Shown here: one piece after another, positions 34,341 to 42,926 of the stretch
Layout of the letters: the number at the start of each line of letters is the position of its first letter
Numbering within the stretch: the first letter of the stretch is position 1
Source: Thalassovita sp.
GTDB taxonomy: Bacteria > Bacteroidota > Bacteroidia > Cytophagales > Flammeovirgaceae
Direction of reading: 5' to 3'
DNA length: 42,926 nucleotides
Assembly: GCA_002729595.1 (NCBI GenBank)
Contig: PBYL01000479.1
Span: 1 to 42,926 of the forward strand
Translations under genes and position numbers: made by a program
The notes under the pieces: generated by a model
The model's database searches: none
The model's input: only the letters and a program-made list of their open reading frames with translations
Told to the model about the DNA's origin: nothing

Positions 34341-35555
34341 ATGGATGTTACCCTCACTCTAGGCCTAATTTTAATAGTTGGATATTTATTGGGAAAACTG
34401 GCACATTTAATCGGGTTGCCAAAGGTATCTGGTTATATTGTAGCTGGTATTGTGCTCAATCCTAACCTCACTCCTTTTATACAAGCAGACTTCCCAGATG
34501 TTACTGAACCCGTTACAAACATCTGTTTGGCTTTTATTACTATGGAAGTGGGAAGTACACTTTCCATCTCCAAAATTAGAAAATCGGGAAAAGGTATTTT
34601 AACCATCACTATTTTTGAAGCTTTTTTTGCCTTTTTGTTTGTATTAATTGGCTTTTTGCTATTGGCCAGATTTACCGGAAACGAATCTTTAAACCTGTAC
34701 TTATTACCTTTTAGTTTGTTGGTGGCTAGTCTGGCTAGTCCAACTGATCCCTCTTCTACCCTTGCGGTTGCTCACGAATACAAAGCCAAGGGAGAAGTAT
34801 CGGATACAATTATGGGTGTTGCCGCTTTTGACGATGCTGTAGGGATTCTCATTTTCAGTCTTTCTACTGGCATAGCCGTTTTGTTTCTCAACCATGCGCC
34901 AGATGCCCATGTAGATATACTAAGCATATTTATTAAGATTGGAATTGCCATTGGCGGAGCAATTATCGTTGGGGTGATTTCAGGTTTTCTCTTTAATATG
35001 TTTACAAAGCATTTTAAGGTAGAGGGAGATGGCGTTTACATTATTCTCATTCTCGGATTTTTGAGTACTTGCTTTGGTACTTCCTTATTTTTTGAAGTGG
35101 AAGAATTGATGGCAACTATGGTTTTCGGAGTAATGATTGTGAACTTCAATCCAAATCAAAAAGAGATTTTTGGCGTGTTAGAAAGGTATACTGAGGAACT
35201 CGTCTTTATTTTCTTTTTTACTGTGAGTGGTATGCATCTAGACTTTTCGGTGCTTTCTTCCGCCTCCTTACTCATACTGATCTTTTTTATTTTTAGAGCT
35301 TTGGGTAAATTCTCGGGAGTTGTACTTGGAGCTACACTCACCAAAATGCCTCGAAAAGTAAAATATTTAACAGCGGGAGGTCTCATTCCGCAAGGAGGAA
35401 TTGTAATTGGTTTGTCTTTACTGATGCAAAAAAACGAAGACTACAGCGAAATGGCACCACTTATTATCGGAACTATTATGGGCGCTACCATTTTGCACGA
35501 AATCATTGGGCCATTATTAGCCAAGATAACTTTAAAAAAGGCGAATGAGATTTAA
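34341..35555 (+). CDS. Cation/proton antiporter (monovalent cation:H+ family)
   Basis: The start is set at the ATG at 34341 (MDVTLTLGLILIVGYLLGKL), giving 404 residues. The frame extends to a GTG at 34263, but that lies between the -7 element and the transcription start. The protein has about 12 helices with CPA-type signatures: GLPKVSGYIVAGIVLNP near 31-47, SLASPTDPSSTLAV near 132-145, and AAFDDAVGILIFSLSTGIA, in which the ion-binding Asp-Asp pair is visible. It exchanges Na+ or K+ for H+ across the inner membrane. There is no C-terminal regulatory domain. Its last 4 bp overlap the stop of a convergent small gene. Confidence 0.92.
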   Translation: MDVTLTLGLILIVGYLLGKLAHLIGLPKVSGYIVAGIVLNPNLTPFIQADFPDVTEPVTNICLAFITMEVGSTLSISKIRKSGKGILTITIFEAFFAFLFVLIGFLLLARFTGNESLNLYLLPFSLLVASLASPTDPSSTLAVAHEYKAKGEVSDTIMGVAAFDDAVGILIFSLSTGIAVLFLNHAPDAHVDILSIFIKIGIAIGGAIIVGVISGFLFNMFTKHFKVEGDGVYIILILGFLSTCFGTSLFFEVEELMATMVFGVMIVNFNPNQKEIFGVLERYTEELVFIFFFTVSGMHLDFSVLSSASLLILIFFIFRALGKFSGVVLGATLTKMPRKVKYLTAGGLIPQGGIVIGLSLLMQKNEDYSEMAPLIIGTIMGATILHEIIGPLLAKITLKKANEI

Positions 35556-35839
35556 TGAGAATGCTTGTTACTCCATTTCTTCCATCTGAATATGTCTTTT
35601 TCTAAATCTGAATTATTGGTGTAATACCATACTTCATGTGAAAAATCTACTGTCGGTTTAATTCCTGTAACTTTCCATAGGAATTGTAAGCTTTCCTTTA
35701 AGTGAATAGTTTTTTGAGGAGACCGAAAGCTATCAATATTGTAAAATTCTTGAACTACAATTAGGTGTTTATTAAACACTCTACTACTAATTTTTTTCTT
35801 CTGATGTCTTACAAGATATAAGTAATTTTCTTCATTCAT
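35552..35839 (-). CDS. Hypothetical small protein
   Basis: The 95-residue product is unrecognised. It is basic and aromatic (LYLVRHQKKKISSRVF, EVWYYTNNSDLEKDIFRWKKW), with no signal or membrane segment. The gene overlaps the convergent antiporter gene by 4 bp and nothing overlaps it elsewhere, so it may well be real. A leaderless or short promoter region precedes it. Confidence 0.45.
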   Translation of the reverse strand: MNEENYLYLVRHQKKKISSRVFNKHLIVVQEFYNIDSFRSPQKTIHLKESLQFLWKVTGIKPTVDFSHEVWYYTNNSDLEKDIFRWKKWSNKHSH

Positions 35840-36025
35840 TATCTATCCTATACCCCAATAATGATTTTAACCGAAAAAGAGTTGTTCAAGATAAAAACCT
35901 CTTAGAAAAATTCAATTTCTCAACGGAAAAATCCTGAATATAACAACGTGAAAAATTTTACATATTTTCTGTGACTTTTAATCTTAAACACGTCTATCAA
36001 TCATCATTTTTAACCTATTAATGCA

Positions 36026-36193
36026 ATGAAAAAAACTTTTACAAAAACCACTGTATTCAATACAGTTTTTATATCGGAAATAAGTACATTTACCAATCCC
36101 CCCATTAATCTAGGAGGCTTTACTAGCTTGCTTTCAACCTGTATTTTACAGAACTCCAATCATACCGATCTACTACCATTTTTTTTCCGATAA
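36026..36193 (+). other. Intergenic region with a 17-bp palindrome and a doubtful 55-codon frame
   Basis: Within the 381-bp gap before the large PQQ gene, 36050-36066 is a perfect palindrome with 8-bp ACTGTATT/AATACAGT arms around one base. A 55-codon frame (MKKTFTKTTVF start) overlaps it and has a leader-peptide-like size, but no homology is recognised. The rest of 35840-36220 shows nothing I can name. Confidence 0.3.
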
Positions 36194-36220
36194 CAGCATA
36201 ATTTTTTTAACTGAAGACTT

Positions 36221-39200
36221 ATGAAAAAGCTATTTTCTACACTGAGCTTATTTTTATTCTACATTCTATTTTTAACTGGAACTTCTAAAGGATTAAACTC
36301 TGAAAATTACAATTTCAGATATGATGAAAACTTTGCAGATGCACTGGTGGTATCTGGCTTAAATATTCCTACTTCAATGGGAGTATTACCTGATGGAAAA
36401 ATTTTAATTACTGAGAAACAAGGCAAAATTTACTTAACCGATCCGTATGCAGCTAATCCTACAAAAACAACTGTTTTAACTTTAAGTAATGTTGAAGCTG
36501 ACTACGAACGTGGTTTGTTATCTGTAGCCATTGACCCTGACTTTGCTACAAACAAGTATTTCTATATCTATTATACAACAACTGCTTTAAAGATTCGCTT
36601 ATCGAGATTTACTTTATCTGGTACTTCTGCGATAAACGAAACTGTACTTTGGCAAAGTAATTTAACTTATAGCACTTCTCAGTCACCTTATCACATGGGT
36701 GGTGCTTTAGCTGTTTCAAAATCTGGTTACATCTTCTTTTGTGTTGGTGATATGATGTTTGCCGATAGAGCACAAAACCTTTCTTACGAAAACGGTAAGC
36801 TTTTTAGAATTTTAAAAGATGGAAGTATACCAGCAGATAACCCAATTGCAAACAGCCCAATTTATGCTTGGGGATTAAGAAACCCATTTAAAGGCTTTTA
36901 CGATGAGCCAACCGGCACTTTTATAATGGGTGTTGTTGGTGGTAACGACCATGCAAACTCTTGGGAAGATGTGCACTATGCAAAAAAAGGTGCTAACTAT
37001 GGCTGGCCTGACTGTGGCGATACTGGTAGAAATACTGATGGCTCTTGCCAAGATGCAAAATTTACTGATCCAATATACTCTTATAAACACGTAGTAAACC
37101 GTGGTAACTCAATTACTGGTGGTTTTATTTATAGAAATGGTAATTTCCCTGCGCAATATCAGGGTGTATATTTCTTTGGCGACTACGCTCAAAGCTGGAT
37201 TCGCTATCTGGAAATGGATGCAAACTTAAAACCTACTGGTACAGGTACTGGTGAGAGTAAAGCCATTACTTTTAAAAGTGGAACTGGTGGCAAAGGTATT
37301 GTGGGTTTAAGACAAGGTAAAAATGGTGAGGTATTTTACTTAGACCTAATTACTGGTGAGCTTAGAAAAATTTATTACAAAACGGGTGTTACTTTAACCA
37401 TTACGCAGGCAAGTGCAAACAAAACTGTGGGTGCACCTCCATTAGCTGTACAATTTACTGGTTTGGCAAACTATACTGGTTCAGGTACTTTGACTTATAC
37501 ATGGTATTTTGGTGATGGTCAGCAAAGTACATCGCAGAGTCCTTCACATACTTATTCTACTGCCGGTACTTACAAAGCCCGTTTAAGTGTACAAGCTTCA
37601 ACTGGTCAGTCTGCTACTTCAGAAGAGATTACTATAACTGTGGGTAATCCTCCGGTGCCACAAATTACCTCTCCTGCAGATGGTTACATGTTCTATGCAG
37701 GTGAAGTGATTCCATTCTCTGGAACTGCAACAGATCAGAATACTTTAACCGATGCTAACTTTAAATGGGATTTACAGTTTTTACATAACGACCACACCCA
37801 CCCAGGTGCGCTTACTAATTACCCAGGCAAATCTGGAACAATTAATATCCCAACAACTGGGCATAGCTACCACGATAACACTGGTTACATTCTAAAACTT
37901 ACTGTAACCAATCAGAATGGACTTGCTGCAACAAAATCGATTACGATTTATCCTAAAAAGGTAAACGTAACATTTAACACAGTTCCAAGTGGTTTAACTA
38001 TCTATGTAGATGGACAGCCAAGAACAACTCCTTTTGTGATTGACGAATTACAGTTGTTTCAATCTGAGGTAACAACAACTGCTGTGCAATCTTTAAATGG
38101 TAAAAATTATGAGTTCCAACAATGGTCTAATGGAAAGTCTAGAACGCAGATTTATACCTTCCCTCAGGCTGATGGTTCTTTAACTGCTACATTTGCAGAA
38201 ACCACAACAAGCCCTCAACCTACTTCTGTTTTATATGAAGCAGAAGACAAAGCTCAAGCTGTGACGGATGGTGGAAACAATGCGATTGGGACTATCTATG
38301 TAGATGTAGCAAGTGGCTTAAAAGGTTTATCTATTTACGATTCTGGTGATAAAATTAAGATACCTTTTACAACCTCTGCTGGTAGCTATCAGCTAAAAGC
38401 TAGAGTGCGTTCTGGTAATAAAAACTCTCAGACTGCTTATTGGCCTAATGGTTATACTTTTGCTTTGGATGGACAAACAACCACTTTCACTGGTGATGCT
38501 GCCACCATTAGTGCTTACAGTAATGATATTGGTGGTTCTTACTGGGGAACTATGAATTCTGGTACATTCAGTTTAGCTGCTGGAACTCACGAGCTTACAA
38601 TTGCAGCGAATACTGGTTGGGGTGCTGTAGACTATTTGGAAGTAATTGCTTTGAGTTCAACTACACCAACAGATCAACAACCAATTGCAAACGCAGGTGC
38701 AGATCAATCAATTACACTGCCTCAAAACAGCATTTCACTTTCTGGTAGCGGTAGTGATCCTGACGGTGGCACTGTAACCTATGCTTGGAGTAAAAAATCT
38801 GGTGGCGCTGCTACCTTATCTGGTACTACATCTGCTACTTTAAATGTTTCAGGTTTAGTGGCTGGTACTTATGAGTTTGAGTTAAAAGTGACTGATAATG
38901 AAGGCAATACAGTTTCTGATGTTGTAGTTGTGACTGTAAACTCAGCACCTACAAGCTCAAATGCTTTTGTGAGTTTTTCTTTGATGAACGCACAAACTAA
39001 TCAGCCAATTAGTGGGTTTGAAACGATTGCAAATGGAGCTGTGATAAATCTTACCAATTTACCAACGCAAAACATCAACATTAGAGCTAATACAAATCCT
39101 GCAACAGTGGGAAGTGTGCAATTTGACTTAACTAGTTCTAATGGAGGTACTAGTAAAAGTGCTAAAGAAAATGCAGCACCTTATGCTTTGTTTGGTGATG

Positions 39201-40372
39201 CATCTGGTAATTACAATAGCTGGCCATCTTCTGGTGTTCAAGCTGGTTTGAGTTATCAGTTAGTTGGTAAGGCTTACCAAAATTCTAACTTACAAGGTAA
39301 TTTATTAGGTACATTAACTATACAGTTTTCATTTAGTACTACTACATCTACTCCTGTAGACCAAATGCCAATTGTAAATGCAGGTGTAGATCAAACGATT
39401 ACTTTACCTCAAAGTAGCATCACGCTAACAGGTAGCGGTAGCGACCCTGATGGTGGTACGGTAACTTATGCTTGGAGCAAAACTTCGGGTGCTGGTGTTA
39501 CACTTTTAGGTGCAAATACAGCTTCGGTAACCGTATCTGGTTTAGCTGCTGGCTCATACGAATTTGAACTTAAAGTAACTGATGATGAAGCCAACACTGT
39601 TGCTGATAAAGTCATTGTAACTGTAAAAAGCAGTACAACTACTGTTTCTTCTCAACTGATTGAAGCAGAAGATAACTTTACTGCACTTACAGATGTAGGT
39701 ACTAAATCTAACATTAGAGTTTATAATTCTACTGTAAATAGTAATGCAAAAGCAGTTACACTTTTCGATCAAGGAGATAAGTTAGCGATTAACTTCCAAA
39801 TTGCTCAAGCAGGTAACTACATATTAAAGGTAATGGTACGTTCTGGAAACAGTGCTACAAACGATGCTTACTGGCCAAATGGTTATGCATTTTCAACTTC
39901 AGAAAAAGGTACTATTGCATTTACAGGAGATTACTCTACTATTAAATACACCAACGATTATGGCAAAGCATATTTCGGTGTAATGCAAAGTGGTGTACTT
40001 AACTTTTCTGCAGGTAGCAAACAGTTAATTGTTGAAACTTTAAGCAACTGGGCAGCAATAGATTATCTAGAAATAGTACCAGCTTCAAGTGCAAGACTGG
40101 CTGCTAGCGAAGTGAATGTTCAATCTGATGAATTGAATGTTTATCCAAATCCGACAAGTAGTGAGGTTTCTATACATCTGGGTTCAATTGAAGATTACAG
40201 AGAAATTTTTATCTATAATTCTTTAGGTCAAACACTTTATCAGAAAACGATCGAAAACGAAACTGATCTTACCTTAAACCTAAAAGAAATAGTATCGCAA
40301 AGAGGTATGTATTTTATAGGTATAAAGAGTATTCAAAAAGGCAATATCATTAAGAAGGTATTACTTCAATAA
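36221..40372 (+). CDS. Secreted modular PQQ sugar dehydrogenase with PKD, CBM and T9SS domains
   Basis: The 1383-residue protein has a signal peptide (about 1-24). Next comes a soluble-PQQ-glucose-dehydrogenase propeller (about 40-386) that keeps His158 (YHMGG) and Arg220 (GLRNPF) and a GANYGWPDCGD segment. A PKD domain follows (about 390-475), then an Ig-like region (480-578) and a PEGA-like region (580-660). Two EAED-type carbohydrate-binding modules lie at 671-810 and 1147-1288, and two near-identical PKD-like domains at 818-908 and 1047-1136. A NIRANTNPATVGSVQF-type domain lies between (912-1040). The last 75 residues (LNVYPNPTS to KKVLLQ) are a T9SS type A sorting domain. It is probably attached at the cell surface and oxidises sugars while bound to glycans. 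No cytochrome is fused. Confidence 0.93.
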   Translation: MKKLFSTLSLFLFYILFLTGTSKGLNSENYNFRYDENFADALVVSGLNIPTSMGVLPDGKILITEKQGKIYLTDPYAANPTKTTVLTLSNVEADYERGLLSVAIDPDFATNKYFYIYYTTTALKIRLSRFTLSGTSAINETVLWQSNLTYSTSQSPYHMGGALAVSKSGYIFFCVGDMMFADRAQNLSYENGKLFRILKDGSIPADNPIANSPIYAWGLRNPFKGFYDEPTGTFIMGVVGGNDHANSWEDVHYAKKGANYGWPDCGDTGRNTDGSCQDAKFTDPIYSYKHVVNRGNSITGGFIYRNGNFPAQYQGVYFFGDYAQSWIRYLEMDANLKPTGTGTGESKAITFKSGTGGKGIVGLRQGKNGEVFYLDLITGELRKIYYKTGVTLTITQASANKTVGAPPLAVQFTGLANYTGSGTLTYTWYFGDGQQSTSQSPSHTYSTAGTYKARLSVQASTGQSATSEEITITVGNPPVPQITSPADGYMFYAGEVIPFSGTATDQNTLTDANFKWDLQFLHNDHTHPGALTNYPGKSGTINIPTTGHSYHDNTGYILKLTVTNQNGLAATKSITIYPKKVNVTFNTVPSGLTIYVDGQPRTTPFVIDELQLFQSEVTTTAVQSLNGKNYEFQQWSNGKSRTQIYTFPQADGSLTATFAETTTSPQPTSVLYEAEDKAQAVTDGGNNAIGTIYVDVASGLKGLSIYDSGDKIKIPFTTSAGSYQLKARVRSGNKNSQTAYWPNGYTFALDGQTTTFTGDAATISAYSNDIGGSYWGTMNSGTFSLAAGTHELTIAANTGWGAVDYLEVIALSSTTPTDQQPIANAGADQSITLPQNSISLSGSGSDPDGGTVTYAWSKKSGGAATLSGTTSATLNVSGLVAGTYEFELKVTDNEGNTVSDVVVVTVNSAPTSSNAFVSFSLMNAQTNQPISGFETIANGAVINLTNLPTQNINIRANTNPATVGSVQFDLTSSNGGTSKSAKENAAPYALFGDASGNYNSWPSSGVQAGLSYQLVGKAYQNSNLQGNLLGTLTIQFSFSTTTSTPVDQMPIVNAGVDQTITLPQSSITLTGSGSDPDGGTVTYAWSKTSGAGVTLLGANTASVTVSGLAAGSYEFELKVTDDEANTVADKVIVTVKSSTTTVSSQLIEAEDNFTALTDVGTKSNIRVYNSTVNSNAKAVTLFDQGDKLAINFQIAQAGNYILKVMVRSGNSATNDAYWPNGYAFSTSEKGTIAFTGDYSTIKYTNDYGKAYFGVMQSGVLNFSAGSKQLIVETLSNWAAIDYLEIVPASSARLAASEVNVQSDELNVYPNPTSSEVSIHLGSIEDYREIFIYNSLGQTLYQKTIENETDLTLNLKEIVSQRGMYFIGIKSIQKGNIIKKVLLQ
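38672..39628 (+). repeat. Two copies of a PKD-like domain within the PQQ gene
   Basis: Copy 1 (38672-38941) and copy 2 (39359-39628) encode very similar PKD-like domains, both with DGGTVTYAWSK and YEFELKVTD segments. The adjacent carbohydrate-binding modules also look duplicated. The intervening domain is single. This points to an internal block duplication. Confidence 0.8.
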
Positions 40373-40380
40373 AAATAACG

Positions 40381-40411
40381 AAAGGGATTGTGCTAAACAC
40401 AATCCCTTTTA
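40381..40411 (+). terminator. Rho-independent terminator after the PQQ gene
   Basis: AAAGGGATTGTG (40381-40392) and CACAATCCCTTT (40398-40409) form a perfect 12-bp stem with a 5-nt loop and end in a T-run. They follow the stop codon by 8 bp. The rest of 40412-40618 holds no gene that I can see. Confidence 0.92.
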
Positions 40412-40618
40412 TTTTAATAAATAGCCCACTTTTCTCTCTCTTCCCTCTTCTTCTCCTTTAATATTTGCTGGTTTTTTCCGCACATGAATAATAATGTGCA
40501 CACGAGACCTATTTTTAACTTTTTTATAATGTGCTTCATAAGGAAATCCGATCTTCAAACCTTATTTTCGCTACCCGAAACTATTTTTATCATCAATCAA
40601 TTATTTATTATCCTCCCT

Positions 40619-42926
40619 ATGAAGTTAAATTTTACTGTAACTAAACTTCTATTTACACTCAGTTTAAGTGTACTATGGAGTTTTAGCAATGCACAAACAC
40701 CAGTTTTTATTAACGAAATTCACTACGATAATGCCAGCACAGACGAGGGCGAAGCTATAGAAATAGCGGCTCCTGCTGGAACAGACCTTACCGGATGGAG
40801 CATTGTTTTATACAATGGAAGCAACGGTGCAACTTACGGCACTGAAACTTTATCTGGTACAATCACTGATCAATCAAACGGCTATGGATTTTTAAGTATC
40901 TCTTATCCAGTAAATGGAATCCAAAATGGTGGCCCAGATGGAATTGCTTTAGTCGATGCTAGTAGCAATGTTGTTCAGTTTTTAAGTTACGAAGGTAGCT
41001 TTACGGCTGTTGGTGGTGCAGCTGATGGTCTTACTTCTACAGATATTGGCGTAGCTGAGTCTAGCAGTACTGAAATTGGTTTTTCTCTTCAACTTTCAGG
41101 TGCTGGTACAATTTACGAAGATTTTACTTGGGCAACTGAAGCAGCTGCTACATTTGGCGCTGTAAATGGCAGCCAAACTTTCGGCGAAGCAGTTATTAAT
41201 ATTGTAATTAATGAAGTAGATGCTGATAACGAAGGTACAGATGCAACAGAGTTTATAGAATTATACGACGGTGGTGTAGGAAATACATCTCTCGATAGTT
41301 TAGTAATTGTATTATTCAATGGTAGTAATGATCTAAGCTATAATGCCATCGATTTAGATGGATACAGCACTGATGAAAATGGTTATTTTGTTATCGGTAG
41401 TGCACTTGTAACAAATGTAGATTTAGTTGCTTTCACAACCAACGGAATTCAAAATGGCGCTGATGCAGTTGCACTTTATGAAGCAGATGCAACAGATTTC
41501 TCTTCTGGAACTGCAATCACAACAGAAAACCTGATTGATGCTTTGGTATATGATACTGATGATTCAGACGATGCTGGACTTTTGGTTTTACTAAATGAAG
41601 GTGAACCACAAGTAAATGAAAGTGCTAACGGAGCAGGTACAACAGAATCTATGCAACGTTCACCAAATGGAGAAGGTGGCACATTAAATACTTCTTCTTA
41701 CATCACTGCAATTCCAACACCAGGTATTAGCAACGATGAAGTACTTCCTACTGCTGAGATTATTATCAATGAGGTAGATGCCGACAACCCAAGCACAGAT
41801 GATAGAGAATTTATTGAGTTATACGACGGTGGAGTTGGAAATACGCCATTAGATGGTTTGATAGTAGTTTTATTCAACGGAAGCAACGATCTAAGTTACA
41901 ACACCATAGACTTAGCTAGTTATTCTACAGATGCTGATGGTTATTTTGTAATTGGTAGCGATAGCGTAGAAAATGTAGATTTATCTGCCTTCACTTCAAA
42001 TGGTATTCAAAACGGTGCAGATGCTGTTGCACTTTATGAAGCTGATGCAGCGTCTTTCCCTAATGGAACTGCTATCACTACTGAAAATCTGATTGATGCG
42101 ATTGTATATGGTACTAGTGATGCAGACGATGCTGAACTACTTACTCTCCTAAATGCAGGTGAACCTCAAGTAGACGAATCTGCAAATGGCAGCAGCACTA
42201 CTGAATCGATGCAAAGAATTAGTAATGGAAGCGGTGGAGCTTTAAATACTTCATCTTACCTTACTGCAACACCAACTCCTGGTACAGAAAATGAAATCGT
42301 TGTACCAGTTGCGGATTTTGTAATAATCAACGAAGTAGATGTAGACAATCCAAGTACAGATGATGCTGAGTTTATCGAATTATACGATGGTGGTGTGGGT
42401 AATACTTTACTTAATGGTTTAGTAGTAGTTTTATTCAATGGAAACGGAGATGCAAGTTACAATGCTATTGACCTTGATGGATACAGCACAGATGCAGATG
42501 GTTATTTTGTAATTGGTAGTGCAAATGTGGCAAATGTAGATTTAACAGCATTCACTACAAATGCTTTGCAAAATGGTGCAGATGCAGTTGCCTTATATGC
42601 AGGTGATGCAACAGACTTCCCTAACGGTACAATTGCTACAACCACTAACATTATAGATGCTTTGGTTTATGGTACTAGCGATTCCGACGATACAGAACTA
42701 CTGGCATTGTTAAATACTGGCGAACCTCAAGTAGACGAAAACTTAAATGCTAATGGTACTGCGGAATCTATGCAGCGTTTGCCAAATGGCGAAGGTGGCG
42801 CTTTAAATACTTCTTCTTATGGTGTAACAACTCCTACTCCAGGTGAAGTAAATGGTGGCGGTGTGGTAGTAGCACCTGACTTAATCACGATTGCAGAAGC
42901 AAGAGCTTTGGCAGATGGTAACTTAA
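40619..42926 (+). CDS. Partial secreted lamin-tail-domain repeat protein
   Basis: The frame opens at the ATG at 40619 and stays open to the window edge, 769 codons, so the C-terminus is missing. A signal peptide (about 1-26, ending SNAQ) is followed by a diverged lamin-tail domain (FINEIHYDNASTDEGEAIEI). Three long tandem lamin-tail repeats of 186-187 residues come next, each with INEVDxDN and EFIELYDGGVGNT motifs. The last residues (LITIAEARALADGN) are the start of another module, resembling the OB-fold regions seen in secreted nuclease proteins. The family includes extracellular nucleases and adhesin-like proteins. Catalytic modules may lie beyond the edge, so function is not settled. Confidence 0.85.
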   Translation, partial: MKLNFTVTKLLFTLSLSVLWSFSNAQTPVFINEIHYDNASTDEGEAIEIAAPAGTDLTGWSIVLYNGSNGATYGTETLSGTITDQSNGYGFLSISYPVNGIQNGGPDGIALVDASSNVVQFLSYEGSFTAVGGAADGLTSTDIGVAESSSTEIGFSLQLSGAGTIYEDFTWATEAAATFGAVNGSQTFGEAVINIVINEVDADNEGTDATEFIELYDGGVGNTSLDSLVIVLFNGSNDLSYNAIDLDGYSTDENGYFVIGSALVTNVDLVAFTTNGIQNGADAVALYEADATDFSSGTAITTENLIDALVYDTDDSDDAGLLVLLNEGEPQVNESANGAGTTESMQRSPNGEGGTLNTSSYITAIPTPGISNDEVLPTAEIIINEVDADNPSTDDREFIELYDGGVGNTPLDGLIVVLFNGSNDLSYNTIDLASYSTDADGYFVIGSDSVENVDLSAFTSNGIQNGADAVALYEADAASFPNGTAITTENLIDAIVYGTSDADDAELLTLLNAGEPQVDESANGSSTTESMQRISNGSGGALNTSSYLTATPTPGTENEIVVPVADFVIINEVDVDNPSTDDAEFIELYDGGVGNTLLNGLVVVLFNGNGDASYNAIDLDGYSTDADGYFVIGSANVANVDLTAFTTNALQNGADAVALYAGDATDFPNGTIATTTNIIDALVYGTSDSDDTELLALLNTGEPQVDENLNANGTAESMQRLPNGEGGALNTSSYGVTTPTPGEVNGGGVVVAPDLITIAEARALADGNL
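41201..42850 (+). repeat. Three tandem ~560-bp lamin-tail-domain repeats
   Basis: Units start near 41201, 41759 and 42320. The conserved INEVD codons at 41213, 41771 and 42332 are spaced 558 and 561 bp apart, consistent with expansion by recombination. Sequence similarity is high in both DNA and protein. Confidence 0.88.

Noticed and set aside
34263-35555. Longer antiporter with a GTG start
   Set aside because: The GTG lies 2 bp after the -7 element and upstream of the expected transcription start; the ATG at 34341 gives a normal N-terminus.
41113-42438. Three similar minus-strand open frames of about 60-68 codons
   Set aside because: They are shadows of the lamin-tail repeats on the other strand; their similarity follows from the repeat period.

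Overview
The window looks like chromosomal DNA of a Bacteroidota member, most likely a marine or surface-associated Cytophagales relative. The evidence is: AT-rich sequence, many lipoprotein signals, Tat signals on sugar enzymes, a C-terminal type IX secretion (T9SS) sorting domain, a small histone-H1-like protein, a PafA-type phosphatase, and a promoter of the Bacteroidota TTTG-N19-TAnnTTTG type. The genus cannot be named from this sequence. I saw no rRNA, tRNA, CRISPR array, insertion sequence or phage gene.

Layout. 0.3-4.0 kb: a CHAD protein, a histone-H1-like small protein and a multi-PAS/GAF histidine kinase, the last two converging on a shared terminator. 4.7-6.3 kb: two coupled pirin genes. 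6.6-7.5 kb: two tandem degenerate receiver-like proteins. 7.8-11.9 kb (minus): a lipid/diacylglycerol kinase, a GH5 lipoprotein and a sulfatase lipoprotein with HEAT-like repeats. 12.1-17.1 kb (plus): a quinoprotein dehydrogenase with an inserted cytochrome c, a Tat-exported TIM-barrel protein and a second PQQ sugar dehydrogenase fused to cytochrome c.

17.1-26.1 kb (minus) is a tightly packed catabolic operon. In transcript order it encodes a Tat TIM-barrel protein, an AraC regulator, a cytoplasmic GH88 unsaturated glucuronyl hydrolase, a TIM-barrel isomerase, a Gfo/Idh/MocA oxidoreductase, an SDR, a 77-residue two-helix membrane protein, a sodium:solute symporter and a Tat Gfo/Idh protein. 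Overlapping stops and starts suggest translational coupling. The set fits uptake of a uronate-containing fragment, hydrolysis and redox conversion of the sugar. The substrate is inferred only from GH88.

26.3-32.2 kb is an accessory patch of small poorly known genes. It holds lipoproteins, a CDP-alcohol phosphatidyltransferase, a ComJ-like lipoprotein whose gene lies exactly between two copies of a 22-bp direct repeat, a SnoaL-like gene interrupted by an in-frame TGA, an outer-membrane-barrel-like protein and an AraC regulator. 32.4-35.8 kb: a PafA-type alkaline phosphatase, a cation/proton antiporter with a near-consensus promoter, and a small unknown gene. 36.2-42.9 kb: two very large secreted modular proteins. 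One is a PQQ sugar dehydrogenase domain followed by duplicated PKD-like and EAED-type carbohydrate-binding modules and a T9SS tail. The other is a lamin-tail-domain repeat protein that runs off the right edge.
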